The notes below the pieces were generated by a model. That model did not search any database, had not been told where the DNA came from, and was given only the letters and a program-made list of their open reading frames with translations. Below, one piece after another: positions 1-8,635 of a stretch of DNA of 64,000 bases. This DNA comes from JACDCA01 sp963810305 (GTDB lineage Bacteria; Acidobacteriota; Vicinamibacteria; Vicinamibacterales; 2-12-FULL-66-21), in NCBI GenBank assembly GCA_963810305.1, contig CAWEMY010000011.1, positions 62,001 through 126,000 on the forward strand, in the 5' to 3' direction. A program made the translations under genes and the position numbers. Numbering within the stretch: position 1 is the stretch's first letter; every line of letters starts with the position of its first letter.

Positions 1-515
1 ACCCGCTGACCATCCTGCTTTCGCTGCCGATCGCGATTCCGTTTGGCCTGGTGTCGCTCTGGGCCACGGGCAATACGCTCAACCTGTATTCGGCGCTCGG
101 CATGCTGGTGCTGTTCGGCGTGGTGAAGAAGAACGCGATCCTTCAAGTCGACCATATGAACGGACTGCGCCGGGCGGGGGTCGAAAGGACGCAGGCGATT
201 CGTCAGGCGAACCGCGACCGGCTTCGTCCGATTCTCATGACCACGCTGGCGCTGATCGGCGGCATGCTGCCGCTGGCGCTCGGTACCGGCCCCGGCGCCG
301 AGGAGCGCCGTACGATTGCCGTGGTCATCATCGGCGGGCAGTTGCTGGCGCTCACCGTGACGCTGCTGCTGACGCCGGTGGCGTACGCGGTCCTGGACGA
401 CGCAGTCGTGGCGTCGCGCGGCGCGACGAATGGCCTGCGAAGATATCTGTCAGACTCGGGCAAGTGGAGGCGCCGGGCGCCGGCACCGGCGGTGGTGCCT
501 CGCCGCCGCGATTAG
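1..515 (+). CDS. RND efflux permease, C-terminal fragment (5' end outside window)
   Basis: The open frame runs in from the window edge (first full codon at base 3) and ends at TAG 513-515. The visible 170 residues are the end of an AcrB/MexB-type inner-membrane RND pump, which exports substrates using the proton gradient as part of a tripartite complex. It has the typical C-terminal signature of these pumps: KKNAILQVDHMNGLRRAG, then RPILMTTLALIGGMLPLALG, then hydrophobic helices ending TPVAYAVLDD. The same stretch recurs in the RND permease at 25684-28789, so the two are paralogs. The tail after the last helix is Arg/Pro-rich. A VWFA-related gene starts 39 bp downstream on the same strand. 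Substrate unknown. Confidence 0.93.
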   Translation, partial: PLTILLSLPIAIPFGLVSLWATGNTLNLYSALGMLVLFGVVKKNAILQVDHMNGLRRAGVERTQAIRQANRDRLRPILMTTLALIGGMLPLALGTGPGAEERRTIAVVIIGGQLLALTVTLLLTPVAYAVLDDAVVASRGATNGLRRYLSDSGKWRRRAPAPAVVPRRRD

Positions 516-554
516 GTGTTCGCTGTGTCCTCGAGTCCTTGGGGGAAAACGATA

Positions 555-2699
555 ATGGGTCATGTGACGCGTCTGAATGTTGTGGCGCTCATCTCATCCT
601 GCGTCGCCCTGGGGGTGGTTGGGCGTGCGGCCGGCCTCGGCGCGGCGCAACAACAGCCCCCGTCGTTCCGCACCGGCGTCGACTACGTCAACGTGGACGT
701 GAGCGTCACCGACAGGCAGGGGCGACCGGTGCTGGATCTTGGTGCCGGGGATTTCGAGGTCTACGAGGACGGCCAACGGCAGAAGGTCTCCGCCTTCTCG
801 CTGGTGAAAATCCCCATTGTGATTGGCGTGCGTGCGCCGTCGTCAGGCGGCCCGGAACAGCGAGTCGTGCCCGACGTCCGCTCGAACGAGCGGGACGCGA
901 GCGGGCGCGTCTTTGTCCTGCTGCTCGACGATCTTCACGTCGCGACGCTGCGCACCGGGCTGGTGAAGACGGCGGCACGGCAGTTCGTCGAGCGTTATCT
1001 CGGTCCCAACGATGTCGCCGCGGTCCTCCACACGAGCGGCCGCAGCGACGCCAGCCAGGAGTTCACGAGCGATCCTCGTCTTCTGCTTCGCGCCATCGAC
1101 AAGTTCGCAGGCCGCAAGCTCCGGTCCGCGCTGCTCGAAAAGCTCGACGTCTACGCGCAGCGCAACCCGGATGCAGCGACCAGAGCGGACATGCGGCTGG
1201 AGCGGATCGACGATCCGCTCGCCGCCATTCGGTCCGATCAGGCGAGAAGCATGCTGTCGACACTGACCAACCTCGGGGACATGTTGTCGCGGTCGCTCGG
1301 GCAACGAAAGGCGGTGGTGCTCTTCAGTGAAGGCCTCGACTACGAGCTTCAAATGAGCGCGGCCCAGACTGCCAGCGGGCTGACGACCATCACCAACCCG
1401 GACGCGCCCATGCTGCTGCGGGAGCTCCAGCAGGTGATCCGCGCGTCTGCGCGCGCCAACGTCAGCGTCTACGGGGTGGATCCACGCGGGCTCGCGGCCA
1501 CCGGGGATGACCTGATCGAGGTCACCTCATTGCCTCAGAACCCGCTGCTCGGCCTGACTCCCGCCGCGTTCGATAACGAAGTCAGGGCGGCGCAGGACAC
1601 GCTGCGAGCGCTCTCGGACGAGACCGGTGGCTTCGCCTCTGTGGACTCGAACGATCTCGCCGGTGCGTTCGAACGGGTGGTTGCCGACAACAGCACGTAT
1701 TACCTGCTTGGTTACAACTCGAGCAACCCGAAGCAGGATGGCAAGTTTCGCAAGATCGAGGTTCGCGTCACGCGTCCGGGCGTTCGCGTTCGCGCGCGTT
1801 CCGGTTACACCGCCGCTCCGCCAAGGAAGGTGGAAACGCGGCTGCTGACGGAGGCGATCGAGCCATCTCCGGCGCTGCGCGAGGCCCTGAACAACCCGCT
1901 CCCGGTGGCGGGGCTTCCTCTGCGGGCCTTCGTCGCGCCGTTCAGGGGGGAAAGCGGTCCATCCGTGCTCGTCAGCCTGGAAGTCGATGCGCGGCAATTC
2001 AGATTCGAGCAGAAGGATGGGCTGTTCGTCGACACGCTCGAGGTTGCCGTCGTGGCGCTCGACGAGCAGGCCAAGTTCAAGACCGGTGACCGGCACCGGA
2101 TCGAGCTGAAGCTGAAGCCATCCACGCACGCAGCGGTTCAGGCCGAAGGCCTCAGACTGTTGTTCCGTCTCAGCCTTCCGCCGGGGCGATTCCAGGTGCG
2201 CGCAGCCGCACACGAGTCAGGGTCGGGAGCTCTTGGCAGCGTTTTCAGCGACCTCGAGGTCCCGGTGGCCTTCGATCGGGCACAGCTCTCCCTCAGCGGA
2301 GTGGTTCTGACGACGGCGCGGGCGGTTGCCGTTCCCACCGCACGTCCCGACGCCGTGCTTCAGAAGGTCCTGGCGTCGCCGCCGACGGCCGCGCGGAGTT
2401 TTCAGCCCTCCGACACAATCACCGCATTCTTCGAGGTATATGGGCCCGCGGCCTCCCGGTCGGAGGTGGACGTCGTCACGACCGTGCGCGGCGCCGACGG
2501 GCAGACCCGGTTCAGATCCGAGGCGCAGCGGCAGGGCGGTGTGACCGGCGACGTCAGCAGGTTCCTCGTCCCGGTCGCCCTGCGCGACCTGCCTCCGGGC
2601 GATTACACGCTGTCGGTCGAGGCGCGTGAACGGAGTGCTCCGGAACGCGTCACGAGCCGCCAGATCCCATTCGAGATCGCCCCCGGCCCGGGCCGGTAA
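555..2699 (+). CDS. Exported VWFA-related (acidobacterial-type) domain protein
   Basis: A 714-residue protein. I start it at ATG 555, after GGGGGAAAAC, because a hydrophobic signal peptide begins there; the frame is open back to a GTG at 516, but those 13 residues spoil the signal. After the signal comes RTGVDYVNVDVSVTDRQGRP and FEVYEDGQ, the hallmark opening of the acidobacterial VWFA-related family, then a von Willebrand A-like fold at roughly residues 90-320 (VFVLLLDDLHVATL, KAVVLFSEGLDYE). The usual DxSxS metal site is replaced by DDLHVAT, so classical metal-dependent adhesion is doubtful. The C-terminal 280 residues look like beta-rich extracellular modules. Function unknown; probably a secreted or surface protein. 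Confidence 0.85.
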   Translation: MGHVTRLNVVALISSCVALGVVGRAAGLGAAQQQPPSFRTGVDYVNVDVSVTDRQGRPVLDLGAGDFEVYEDGQRQKVSAFSLVKIPIVIGVRAPSSGGPEQRVVPDVRSNERDASGRVFVLLLDDLHVATLRTGLVKTAARQFVERYLGPNDVAAVLHTSGRSDASQEFTSDPRLLLRAIDKFAGRKLRSALLEKLDVYAQRNPDAATRADMRLERIDDPLAAIRSDQARSMLSTLTNLGDMLSRSLGQRKAVVLFSEGLDYELQMSAAQTASGLTTITNPDAPMLLRELQQVIRASARANVSVYGVDPRGLAATGDDLIEVTSLPQNPLLGLTPAAFDNEVRAAQDTLRALSDETGGFASVDSNDLAGAFERVVADNSTYYLLGYNSSNPKQDGKFRKIEVRVTRPGVRVRARSGYTAAPPRKVETRLLTEAIEPSPALREALNNPLPVAGLPLRAFVAPFRGESGPSVLVSLEVDARQFRFEQKDGLFVDTLEVAVVALDEQAKFKTGDRHRIELKLKPSTHAAVQAEGLRLLFRLSLPPGRFQVRAAAHESGSGALGSVFSDLEVPVAFDRAQLSLSGVVLTTARAVAVPTARPDAVLQKVLASPPTAARSFQPSDTITAFFEVYGPAASRSEVDVVTTVRGADGQTRFRSEAQRQGGVTGDVSRFLVPVALRDLPPGDYTLSVEARERSAPERVTSRQIPFEIAPGPGR

Positions 2700-2754
2700 G
2701 GAGCCGCCTCGGGCGTGGGTGGATCGGCTGGGTCGCTTGGTCCGACCTTTCTTC

Positions 2755-2783
2755 TTGACAGTACCCCGCCACAGGCCTAGAGT
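2755..2783 (+). promoter_or_regulatory. Sigma-70-like promoter of TonB receptor 1
   Basis: A perfect -35 TTGACA (2755-2760), a 17-bp spacer and TAGAGT (2778-2783, 4/6 match to TATAAT) lie 83 bp before the start codon of the TonB receptor. The same layout, TTGACA-N17-TAGCAT, precedes the second TonB receptor at 10902-10930. Confidence 0.6.
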
Positions 2784-2866
2784 TCGGCTACGCTCGCTAC
2801 CCCCAAAGACTTTGTACGTGGACCCTTTTCGCAAAAGCCAGGCGTCAAGGCGCTAGTGGAGGCTCT

Positions 2867-5800
2867 ATGAAACGCATGCTCTTCGCATTGGTCGCCCTTC
2901 TGCTCGTTGGTGCGCCGAACGCTTTGGCGCAGCTGACGACGGCGACTATCTCGGGGACGGTCACGGATGGCAGTGGCGGGGTACTACCTGGGGTCGCGGT
3001 GACGGTGAAGCACGTGGAGACGGGAGTTTCCCGCGCCGTTGTGAGCGATGCGGGCGGCCGCTACGAAGCGCCGAGTTTGCCGCTGGGCCCCTATGAAGTG
3101 CGCGCTGAGTTGTCGGGATTCAAACCGCTGGTGCGCACCGGCATCTCGCTGACGGTCGGCCGCCACGCGGTCGTGGACATGACCCTGGAAGTCGGCGGAA
3201 TGCAGGAAGCCGTGACCGTCGTCGGCGAGGCCGCACTGCTCGAAACCAGAACAGCCACCGTCTCCGACCTCATCGACTCGAAACGCGTCGAGGAGCTGCC
3301 GCTCAACGGCCGCGATCTGACCCAGCTCACCTACTTGCAGCCCGGCATCATCAAAATCCCGCGAACCGGCGGCGGCGTCTTCAGCGGCATGGGCGACGTG
3401 ATCAGTGTGGCCGGCAGCCGAGGCAACCAGAACCTCTACCTGCTCGACGGCGTGGCGTCGTCGGACCTCTCAGGCAACCCCCAGAGCGCGATGGGCTCGT
3501 ATGTCGGCGCCGAAACGGTTCAGGAGTTTCAGATCGTCACCAACAACTACTCGGCCGAGTACCGCAGTCAGCCCGGCGGCATCATCAGCGCGGTCACCAA
3601 GTCCGGAACGAACTCACTGCGTGGATCAGCGTTCTGGACGCACCGGAACGATTCACTCGACTCCGCCAACTACTTCGACACTGCATTTTCAGTGAAGCCC
3701 GATTTCAGCCGTCACCAGGCTGGCGGGTCGATCGGCGGACCGGTGTTACGCGACAAGACGTTCTTTTTCGCGAGTTATGAGGGTTTGGACGAGCGCCTCG
3801 GGGTTAGCGACACGATCACCGTTCCGAGCATGCTGATGCGCCAGGGCATTCTTCCCGGCGGCCGTGTGGTTCCCGTCAATGCGCGGTCCCAGCCTTATCT
3901 GTCGCTCTGGCCTGTCCCGGGGCAGGGGAACTCGATCATTCGCGAAAACGCTGACGGAACCATTCAGATTGGCGGCGTCGAGAACCGGCCGACCAAGGGC
4001 GACTATTTCCTCGGCAAGGTGGATCACCATCTCGGACGATTCGGCCGGCTCGCAGTGACGTACAACTACGATGCCGCCGACCGTTCGATCTCGGGCATGC
4101 GGTCGAGAGTCGGGGCGGCGACGTCGGGGGCCGGCGACGGGCTGGCCGACGCCAGCACCAAGCACGTGTTCTCGGCCAAGCACACGAGTATCTGGTCGAA
4201 GACGTTCGTCAATGAGTTGAGCGTGGGGTACAGCAGCACCAAGCCGGAAGGCTCGATCCCGTTCGACCCGCAGGATTTCGGCACTCTCCCGTTCCTGCCG
4301 CAGCGCGACCTTCTCGGTGAGCTGGGCGTCAATAGCGTCGCGAGCCTGGGATATCGCACCATTCTCGACGCCTACGGGCAGTACATCTGGACGATCCAGA
4401 ACGCGGTGTCGTGGAATCGCGGCAAACATTCACTGCGGTTCGGCGGTGAGATCAACCCGATGGACCTGACCCAGGAGAGCTGCGCCCGCGGCTGCAACGG
4501 GGTCTATTCGTTCGAGAGCTTCGAGAAGTTCCTGCTGGCAGAGCCTCAGTCGTTCGAGGCGACGCTGCCGCAAGGGGACACGCCGAACCGCGACCTGCGC
4601 CAGTGGCTCTTCGGAGCGTATTTCCAGGATAACTGGTCCGTACGCTCGGATCTCACGCTGAACCTCGGGCTGCGTTACGAGTACATGACCGTGCCTGAGG
4701 AAGCGAACGGCGCCACCGGTAGCCTGGTCGAATACTCGGACACCTCAGTCCAGATCGGCCCCCTTTACAAGAACGCCACAGCCAGAAGCTTCAGCCCGCG
4801 CCTCGGAGTTGCCTGGGCCCCTGGCGACCGCAAGACCTCTCTGCGCGGCGGCTTCGGGATCTACTACGAGCACCCGAGCCTCTATCATGCGCGCACCACC
4901 ATGCAGGAGCTGCCGCCGTTTACGCAGGTGGGCTCGGTGAATCAGACCGATCTCACTCCCAGGGGCATACAGCTGCGGTTCCCCGACGCCTACAGCACCC
5001 AGCTCGATCTGCTCAGCGCGGCGGTGAACATCCGCAGCCTGATGTTCAACATGGACACGATGTACGGGTACCGCTGGAACGCGATGGTGCAGCGGGAGCT
5101 GCCCGGCAAGTGGGTCGCGTCGGTCGGATACACCGGCTCGCAGTACCACAATCTCCTGATTCAGTCGATCGGCCATATAAGACGCTGGCAGGGCTTCCCC
5201 GATCAGCCGGTGGAAGGGCCAAAATTCTTCCCGGTCGGCGCGGGCCGCGTCAATCCGACGTGGGCTGACATGCGGCTTCAGCACACGAGTGGCGAGGCCG
5301 ACTACGACGGCCTCACGGTGGGACTGCAGAAGCGTCTGAGCCACGGGCTCGATATGCAGGTCAGCTACGCCTACTCGACGGCCCACGACCAGGGCTCGGG
5401 CGTGTCGAGCGGTGGCGACAACTTTTCGCAGGGGCAGCGCACGGTGCAGGGGTTCTGGGACCTCTACCTCGACTACGGCCTGTCCTCGTTCGACGTCCGG
5501 AACTTCTTTACGACCAATTTCACCTACCAGCTGCCGGGCGACAACCTGACCGGCTTCGTGGGTGCGCTGGCAAAAGGCTGGCGTGTCAACGGCATCCTGA
5601 TGATCACGGATGGATTCCCGTTGTCGGTCAGCGGGTCGACGACCGCGTCCACCAATCGAATCGGCAATGGCGACGGATTGCGCGCCAACCTCGTTCCCGG
5701 AGGGGACCCTAACCCAGTGCTTGGCGGTCCCGATCATTACTTCGACGAGACCCAGTTCTCGCCGGTCACGGCGGGCTTTTTCGGCACGGCGCCGCGCAAT

Positions 5801-6046
5801 TCGCTGATCACGCCGGGATTGGCGACTTTCGATCTGGGCTTCTCGAAGGCATTCCCGGTTTTCGGCGGCCGCCGATCGATCCAGTTCCGGGGCGAGGTCT
5901 TCAACCTGTTCAACCGCGCGAACTTCGGTACCCCCAACACCAGCATCATCAATAACACCGGGGTGCCGAATCCAAACGTCGGTCGGATCACCAGCACGCG
6001 GACGACCGCTCGCCAGATCCAGCTCGGTCTCCGCTTCGTGTTCTGA
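2867..6046 (+). CDS. TonB-dependent receptor with carboxypeptidase regulatory-like domain (receptor 1)
   Basis: A 1059-residue outer-membrane receptor of the Oar/SusC-like group common in Acidobacteriota. Start ATG 2867 has TGGAGG four bases upstream and opens a Sec signal peptide ending NALA/Q. Residues about 22-110 form the carboxypeptidase regulatory-like beta-sandwich (TATISGTVTDGSGGVLPG). The plug follows, with SVAGSRGNQNLYLLDGVASS near residue 180, then a long beta-barrel ending in aromatic QLGLRFVF, as expected for BAM-assembled porins. It would import a bulky ligand using TonB energy; the ligand is unknown. The downstream TPP enzyme, cytochrome and binding proteins are on the same strand. 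It is a clear paralog of 11022-14192. Confidence 0.95.
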   Translation: MKRMLFALVALLLVGAPNALAQLTTATISGTVTDGSGGVLPGVAVTVKHVETGVSRAVVSDAGGRYEAPSLPLGPYEVRAELSGFKPLVRTGISLTVGRHAVVDMTLEVGGMQEAVTVVGEAALLETRTATVSDLIDSKRVEELPLNGRDLTQLTYLQPGIIKIPRTGGGVFSGMGDVISVAGSRGNQNLYLLDGVASSDLSGNPQSAMGSYVGAETVQEFQIVTNNYSAEYRSQPGGIISAVTKSGTNSLRGSAFWTHRNDSLDSANYFDTAFSVKPDFSRHQAGGSIGGPVLRDKTFFFASYEGLDERLGVSDTITVPSMLMRQGILPGGRVVPVNARSQPYLSLWPVPGQGNSIIRENADGTIQIGGVENRPTKGDYFLGKVDHHLGRFGRLAVTYNYDAADRSISGMRSRVGAATSGAGDGLADASTKHVFSAKHTSIWSKTFVNELSVGYSSTKPEGSIPFDPQDFGTLPFLPQRDLLGELGVNSVASLGYRTILDAYGQYIWTIQNAVSWNRGKHSLRFGGEINPMDLTQESCARGCNGVYSFESFEKFLLAEPQSFEATLPQGDTPNRDLRQWLFGAYFQDNWSVRSDLTLNLGLRYEYMTVPEEANGATGSLVEYSDTSVQIGPLYKNATARSFSPRLGVAWAPGDRKTSLRGGFGIYYEHPSLYHARTTMQELPPFTQVGSVNQTDLTPRGIQLRFPDAYSTQLDLLSAAVNIRSLMFNMDTMYGYRWNAMVQRELPGKWVASVGYTGSQYHNLLIQSIGHIRRWQGFPDQPVEGPKFFPVGAGRVNPTWADMRLQHTSGEADYDGLTVGLQKRLSHGLDMQVSYAYSTAHDQGSGVSSGGDNFSQGQRTVQGFWDLYLDYGLSSFDVRNFFTTNFTYQLPGDNLTGFVGALAKGWRVNGILMITDGFPLSVSGSTTASTNRIGNGDGLRANLVPGGDPNPVLGGPDHYFDETQFSPVTAGFFGTAPRNSLITPGLATFDLGFSKAFPVFGGRRSIQFRGEVFNLFNRANFGTPNTSIINNTGVPNPNVGRITSTRTTARQIQLGLRFVF

Positions 6047-6081
6047 TCCGGCGGCGTCGACTCTGAGTATGAGCTTCCACA

Positions 6082-6105
6082 GCGGGGGGCGATCCCGCCC
6101 CCCGC
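6082..6105 (+). terminator. GC-rich hairpin after TonB receptor 1
   Basis: A perfect 10-bp inverted repeat, GCGGGGGGCG/CGCCCCCCGC, with a 4-nt ATCC loop lies 35 bp after the receptor stop. No T-run follows, so it is a candidate terminator or mRNA 3'-end stabiliser rather than a canonical intrinsic terminator. Confidence 0.55.
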
Positions 6106-6175
6106 ATCCTCGCATCTCCCGAGCGCGTGAACTGCCAACCCGATCGCGCACACTCTGCTGACGAAGGAGGCGCCT

Positions 6176-8050
6176 GTGCAGTCACTGGTTAGAGATCTCG
6201 TACAGCGCAAGCTGACTCGCCGCGGGTTCCTCAGCGGCATGGTCGCCGCAGGCTACAGCGCCGCCGCGGCGCGTTCAGCGCTTGCCTCGGTATCCCCGTT
6301 TCTGGAGGACGGTGCCCAGACGGGGGAATTGACACGATCGGTCACCGGAACCGGCGGAGCGCTGCTTGCCGAGCAGATCATCGAGACCGGGGCGAAGTAC
6401 TTCTTCGTGGCCAACGCGTCGGGCCTCGGTGCGCTGTGCGATTCGCTGGTCGACCGGCCACAGATCCAGCTGATTCAAGCCACGCACGAGGGGCAAGTGG
6501 TGGCGATCGCGGACGGCTACGCCAAGGCCTCCGGCAAGATCGGGTTCGGCATGTACAGCCGCGTCGGGCTCCCGCACTCGTCGGCGAATATGTACAACTC
6601 GATGAAGGATCGGACGTCGGTCGTGCTCCTCAGCGACCATGCCGACACCAACGTCGAGGGGACCGACGCCCACGAAGACATCGACGACTGGCTCGAGCCG
6701 GTCAAGCAGTACACCAAGTGGCGGTGGGTCGCGCACCAGGCCGAGCGCATCCCGGAATGGGTGCGGCAGGCGTGCAAGGTATCGACCGTCATGCCTGGCG
6801 GGCCGTGCTACGTCCGAATTCCCCGCGACCTGATGTATCGGGAGAACGTAACCGCGACGATCTTCAAGGGGGAAGCGTTCCGCATCCCGATGGAGCTCAG
6901 GCCCGACGCAGCTGCGGTTCAACGAGCGGCGCGGGTTATCTGGGAGTCGCCGAGTCCACTCCTGCTGGTCGGGCCCGAAGTCAGCCAGTGTGACGGGCGC
7001 GCGGATGTCGTGAAGCTGGCCGAGCTGCTCGGCATACCTGTCGTCCAGCACCGGAGTTACTACGCCGATTTTCCGACTGCGCATCCGTTGCATGTGGGTG
7101 AGCTCGGAGAAGGTCGGCGCTTCCCTGAAAAGTATGACTGCCTGATCAACTTCGGTGCGCGGCCCAGCCGAGCGCCGGCCGGGACGTCGTACATCCACGC
7201 CAGCATCGAGCCGCTGGCGATCGGTCGCGGCACGCCGCTCGCCGCCGGTCTGCTCGGCGATCTTGGGCAGACCGCGCGTGACCTGACCGAGGCGATCAAG
7301 AGCCTGGTGCCCGCCGACAAGCTTAAAGCGAAGGCTGCGGAGCGTATGGCGCTCGCGACCGCGTACACAAAGAAACTGCGCCAGTCGCGCGTAGGGATGG
7401 CGCGCCGCTCCACCGGCAGCCCGGTTCCCTGGCAGCGGCTGGTGGTGGAGCTGAACGATCTCCTCGACAAGGACGCGGTCATCGTCGAAGAGCTCGGGAC
7501 CGAGGCGAAGGTACTGAACTTCTTCGACTTCGCCGACGATGCCAAGCTGAAAATCGGACGCACCGAAGGGCGCTCGCTCGGATGGGGCACGGGGGCCGCA
7601 GCCGGCGTTCAGCTCGCGCTGCCGAACCGTCAGGTCGTCAACTTCCAGGGTGACGGTGGATTCCTCTTCGGTCAGACCGACTCGCTGTGGACGCACTCGC
7701 GGTACGACCTGCCCATCATGACGGTGATCTTCAATAACCTGAGTTATGAAGAGGTGCGCTGGAACATCATGGGCAGGGACGGCGCCTCCGGCAAGGCCGG
7801 CCGCGACTACATCTCGTATCTCGGCGATCCAGATGTCGACTTCACGAAACTGGCGGCCGCCTACAACATCGAAGGGGCGGTCGTAAAGAACACGGACGAA
7901 CTGCGTCCAGCGATCGAACGGGGCATCAAGGTCACGCGAGACGGTCGTCCGTTCATGCTCGACGTGCGCTTGCTGAACACCGGCGCGGGCGCGGAGCTGA
8001 CGTGGTATCCGAAGTTCTCGCTCGCCAAGTCACGGGAACGTCGCGCATGA
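6176..8050 (+). CDS. Tat-exported thiamine-pyrophosphate-dependent enzyme (acetolactate-synthase-like)
   Basis: A 624-residue TPP enzyme of the POX/acetolactate synthase/benzoylformate decarboxylase superfamily. GTG 6176 has AAGGAGG five bases upstream. The N-terminus carries a twin-arginine signal, TRRGFLSG at about residues 14-21, followed by an Ala-rich hydrophobic stretch, so the folded cofactor-bound enzyme is predicted to leave the cytoplasm. ATHEGQ holds the TPP-activating Glu (E105), and the TPP/Mg motif runs from GDGG (492) to NN (520-521), the usual 30-residue spacing. The domain order Pyr-central-PP looks complete. The next gene, a cytochrome c, overlaps its stop by ATGA, so the two are translationally coupled. 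Substrate unknown; decarboxylation or C-C cleavage of a 2-oxo acid is the family norm. Confidence 0.9.
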   Translation: MQSLVRDLVQRKLTRRGFLSGMVAAGYSAAAARSALASVSPFLEDGAQTGELTRSVTGTGGALLAEQIIETGAKYFFVANASGLGALCDSLVDRPQIQLIQATHEGQVVAIADGYAKASGKIGFGMYSRVGLPHSSANMYNSMKDRTSVVLLSDHADTNVEGTDAHEDIDDWLEPVKQYTKWRWVAHQAERIPEWVRQACKVSTVMPGGPCYVRIPRDLMYRENVTATIFKGEAFRIPMELRPDAAAVQRAARVIWESPSPLLLVGPEVSQCDGRADVVKLAELLGIPVVQHRSYYADFPTAHPLHVGELGEGRRFPEKYDCLINFGARPSRAPAGTSYIHASIEPLAIGRGTPLAAGLLGDLGQTARDLTEAIKSLVPADKLKAKAAERMALATAYTKKLRQSRVGMARRSTGSPVPWQRLVVELNDLLDKDAVIVEELGTEAKVLNFFDFADDAKLKIGRTEGRSLGWGTGAAAGVQLALPNRQVVNFQGDGGFLFGQTDSLWTHSRYDLPIMTVIFNNLSYEEVRWNIMGRDGASGKAGRDYISYLGDPDVDFTKLAAAYNIEGAVVKNTDELRPAIERGIKVTRDGRPFMLDVRLLNTGAGAELTWYPKFSLAKSRERRA

Positions 8051-8595
8051 TCGCTCGGCGTTTCAGCGCGGCGGCCTGCACGCTGATCCTGACGGCGACG
8101 GCGGCGGTGACCATCGCGCGGGAGAATCCGCAGCAGGGGCGTCGGAGTGGAGCGTCCGACCCCTTCGGGGCATACCTGCCACCAGGCGACGGGCAGGCGC
8201 TGGTTGCCAAGGGATGCATCGGTTGCCACGATCTGGGCGGGGTGGTGCGGCTTCGAGCCGCGGCGCCGAAATGGGAGGCGCTGGTCCTCGACATGGGCGC
8301 CCGGGGCGCACCGATCGAGCTCGATGACGTCGATCCCATGGTGCGATATCTCAGCACCGTGTTCGGACCGAAGGCTCCTCCCTTCGTCGATGCGCACTCC
8401 GCGACCAAGGACGAGTTAATCAAGCTGCCGGGAGTGTCGCCAGAGGCGGCCGACCGTCTGATCGCGGCGCGCTCCTCGGGATCGCTGTCGTCAGCTGAGC
8501 AGGTACGGACGGCACTCGGCCTCGACGAAACGGACTTTCAGAAGATCAAGTATTACGTCTATGTGAAGTCGTCACCGCCCGACCGGAATCGATAG
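8047..8595 (+). CDS. Exported c-type cytochrome with C-terminal helix-hairpin-helix domain
   Basis: A 182-residue protein. ATG 8047 overlaps the TGA of the TPP enzyme (ATGA) and gives a clean signal peptide of about 24 residues; an upstream in-frame start at 8002 would not. A single haem-binding CIGCH motif sits at residues 57-61 (KGCIGCHDLGG), as in small class I cytochromes. The C-terminal third (about 122-142, DELIKLPGVSPEAADRLIAA) resembles a helix-hairpin-helix of the ComEA/PsbU type. Coupling to an exported TPP enzyme suggests that it may accept electrons from that enzyme in the periplasm, which is an inference. The HhH part may bind DNA or simply be a structural module. Confidence 0.8.
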   Translation: MIARRFSAAACTLILTATAAVTIARENPQQGRRSGASDPFGAYLPPGDGQALVAKGCIGCHDLGGVVRLRAAAPKWEALVLDMGARGAPIELDDVDPMVRYLSTVFGPKAPPFVDAHSATKDELIKLPGVSPEAADRLIAARSSGSLSSAEQVRTALGLDETDFQKIKYYVYVKSSPPDRNR

Positions 8596-8635
8596 CCGGA
8601 GGGCAGGGGTTCGAAAGGATAAGGAGAATCGTCTG

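Noticed and set aside
4745..6151. Long minus-strand open frame opposite TonB receptor 1 (and similar long frames opposite other genes)
   Set aside because: High GC keeps antisense frames open; the translations are Arg/Ala/Gly-rich without motifs and contradict strong genes on the other strand.
8047..8595. ComEA-like competence protein
   Set aside because: Only the HhH part fits; the CxxCH haem motif and coupling to the TPP enzyme fit a cytochrome better.
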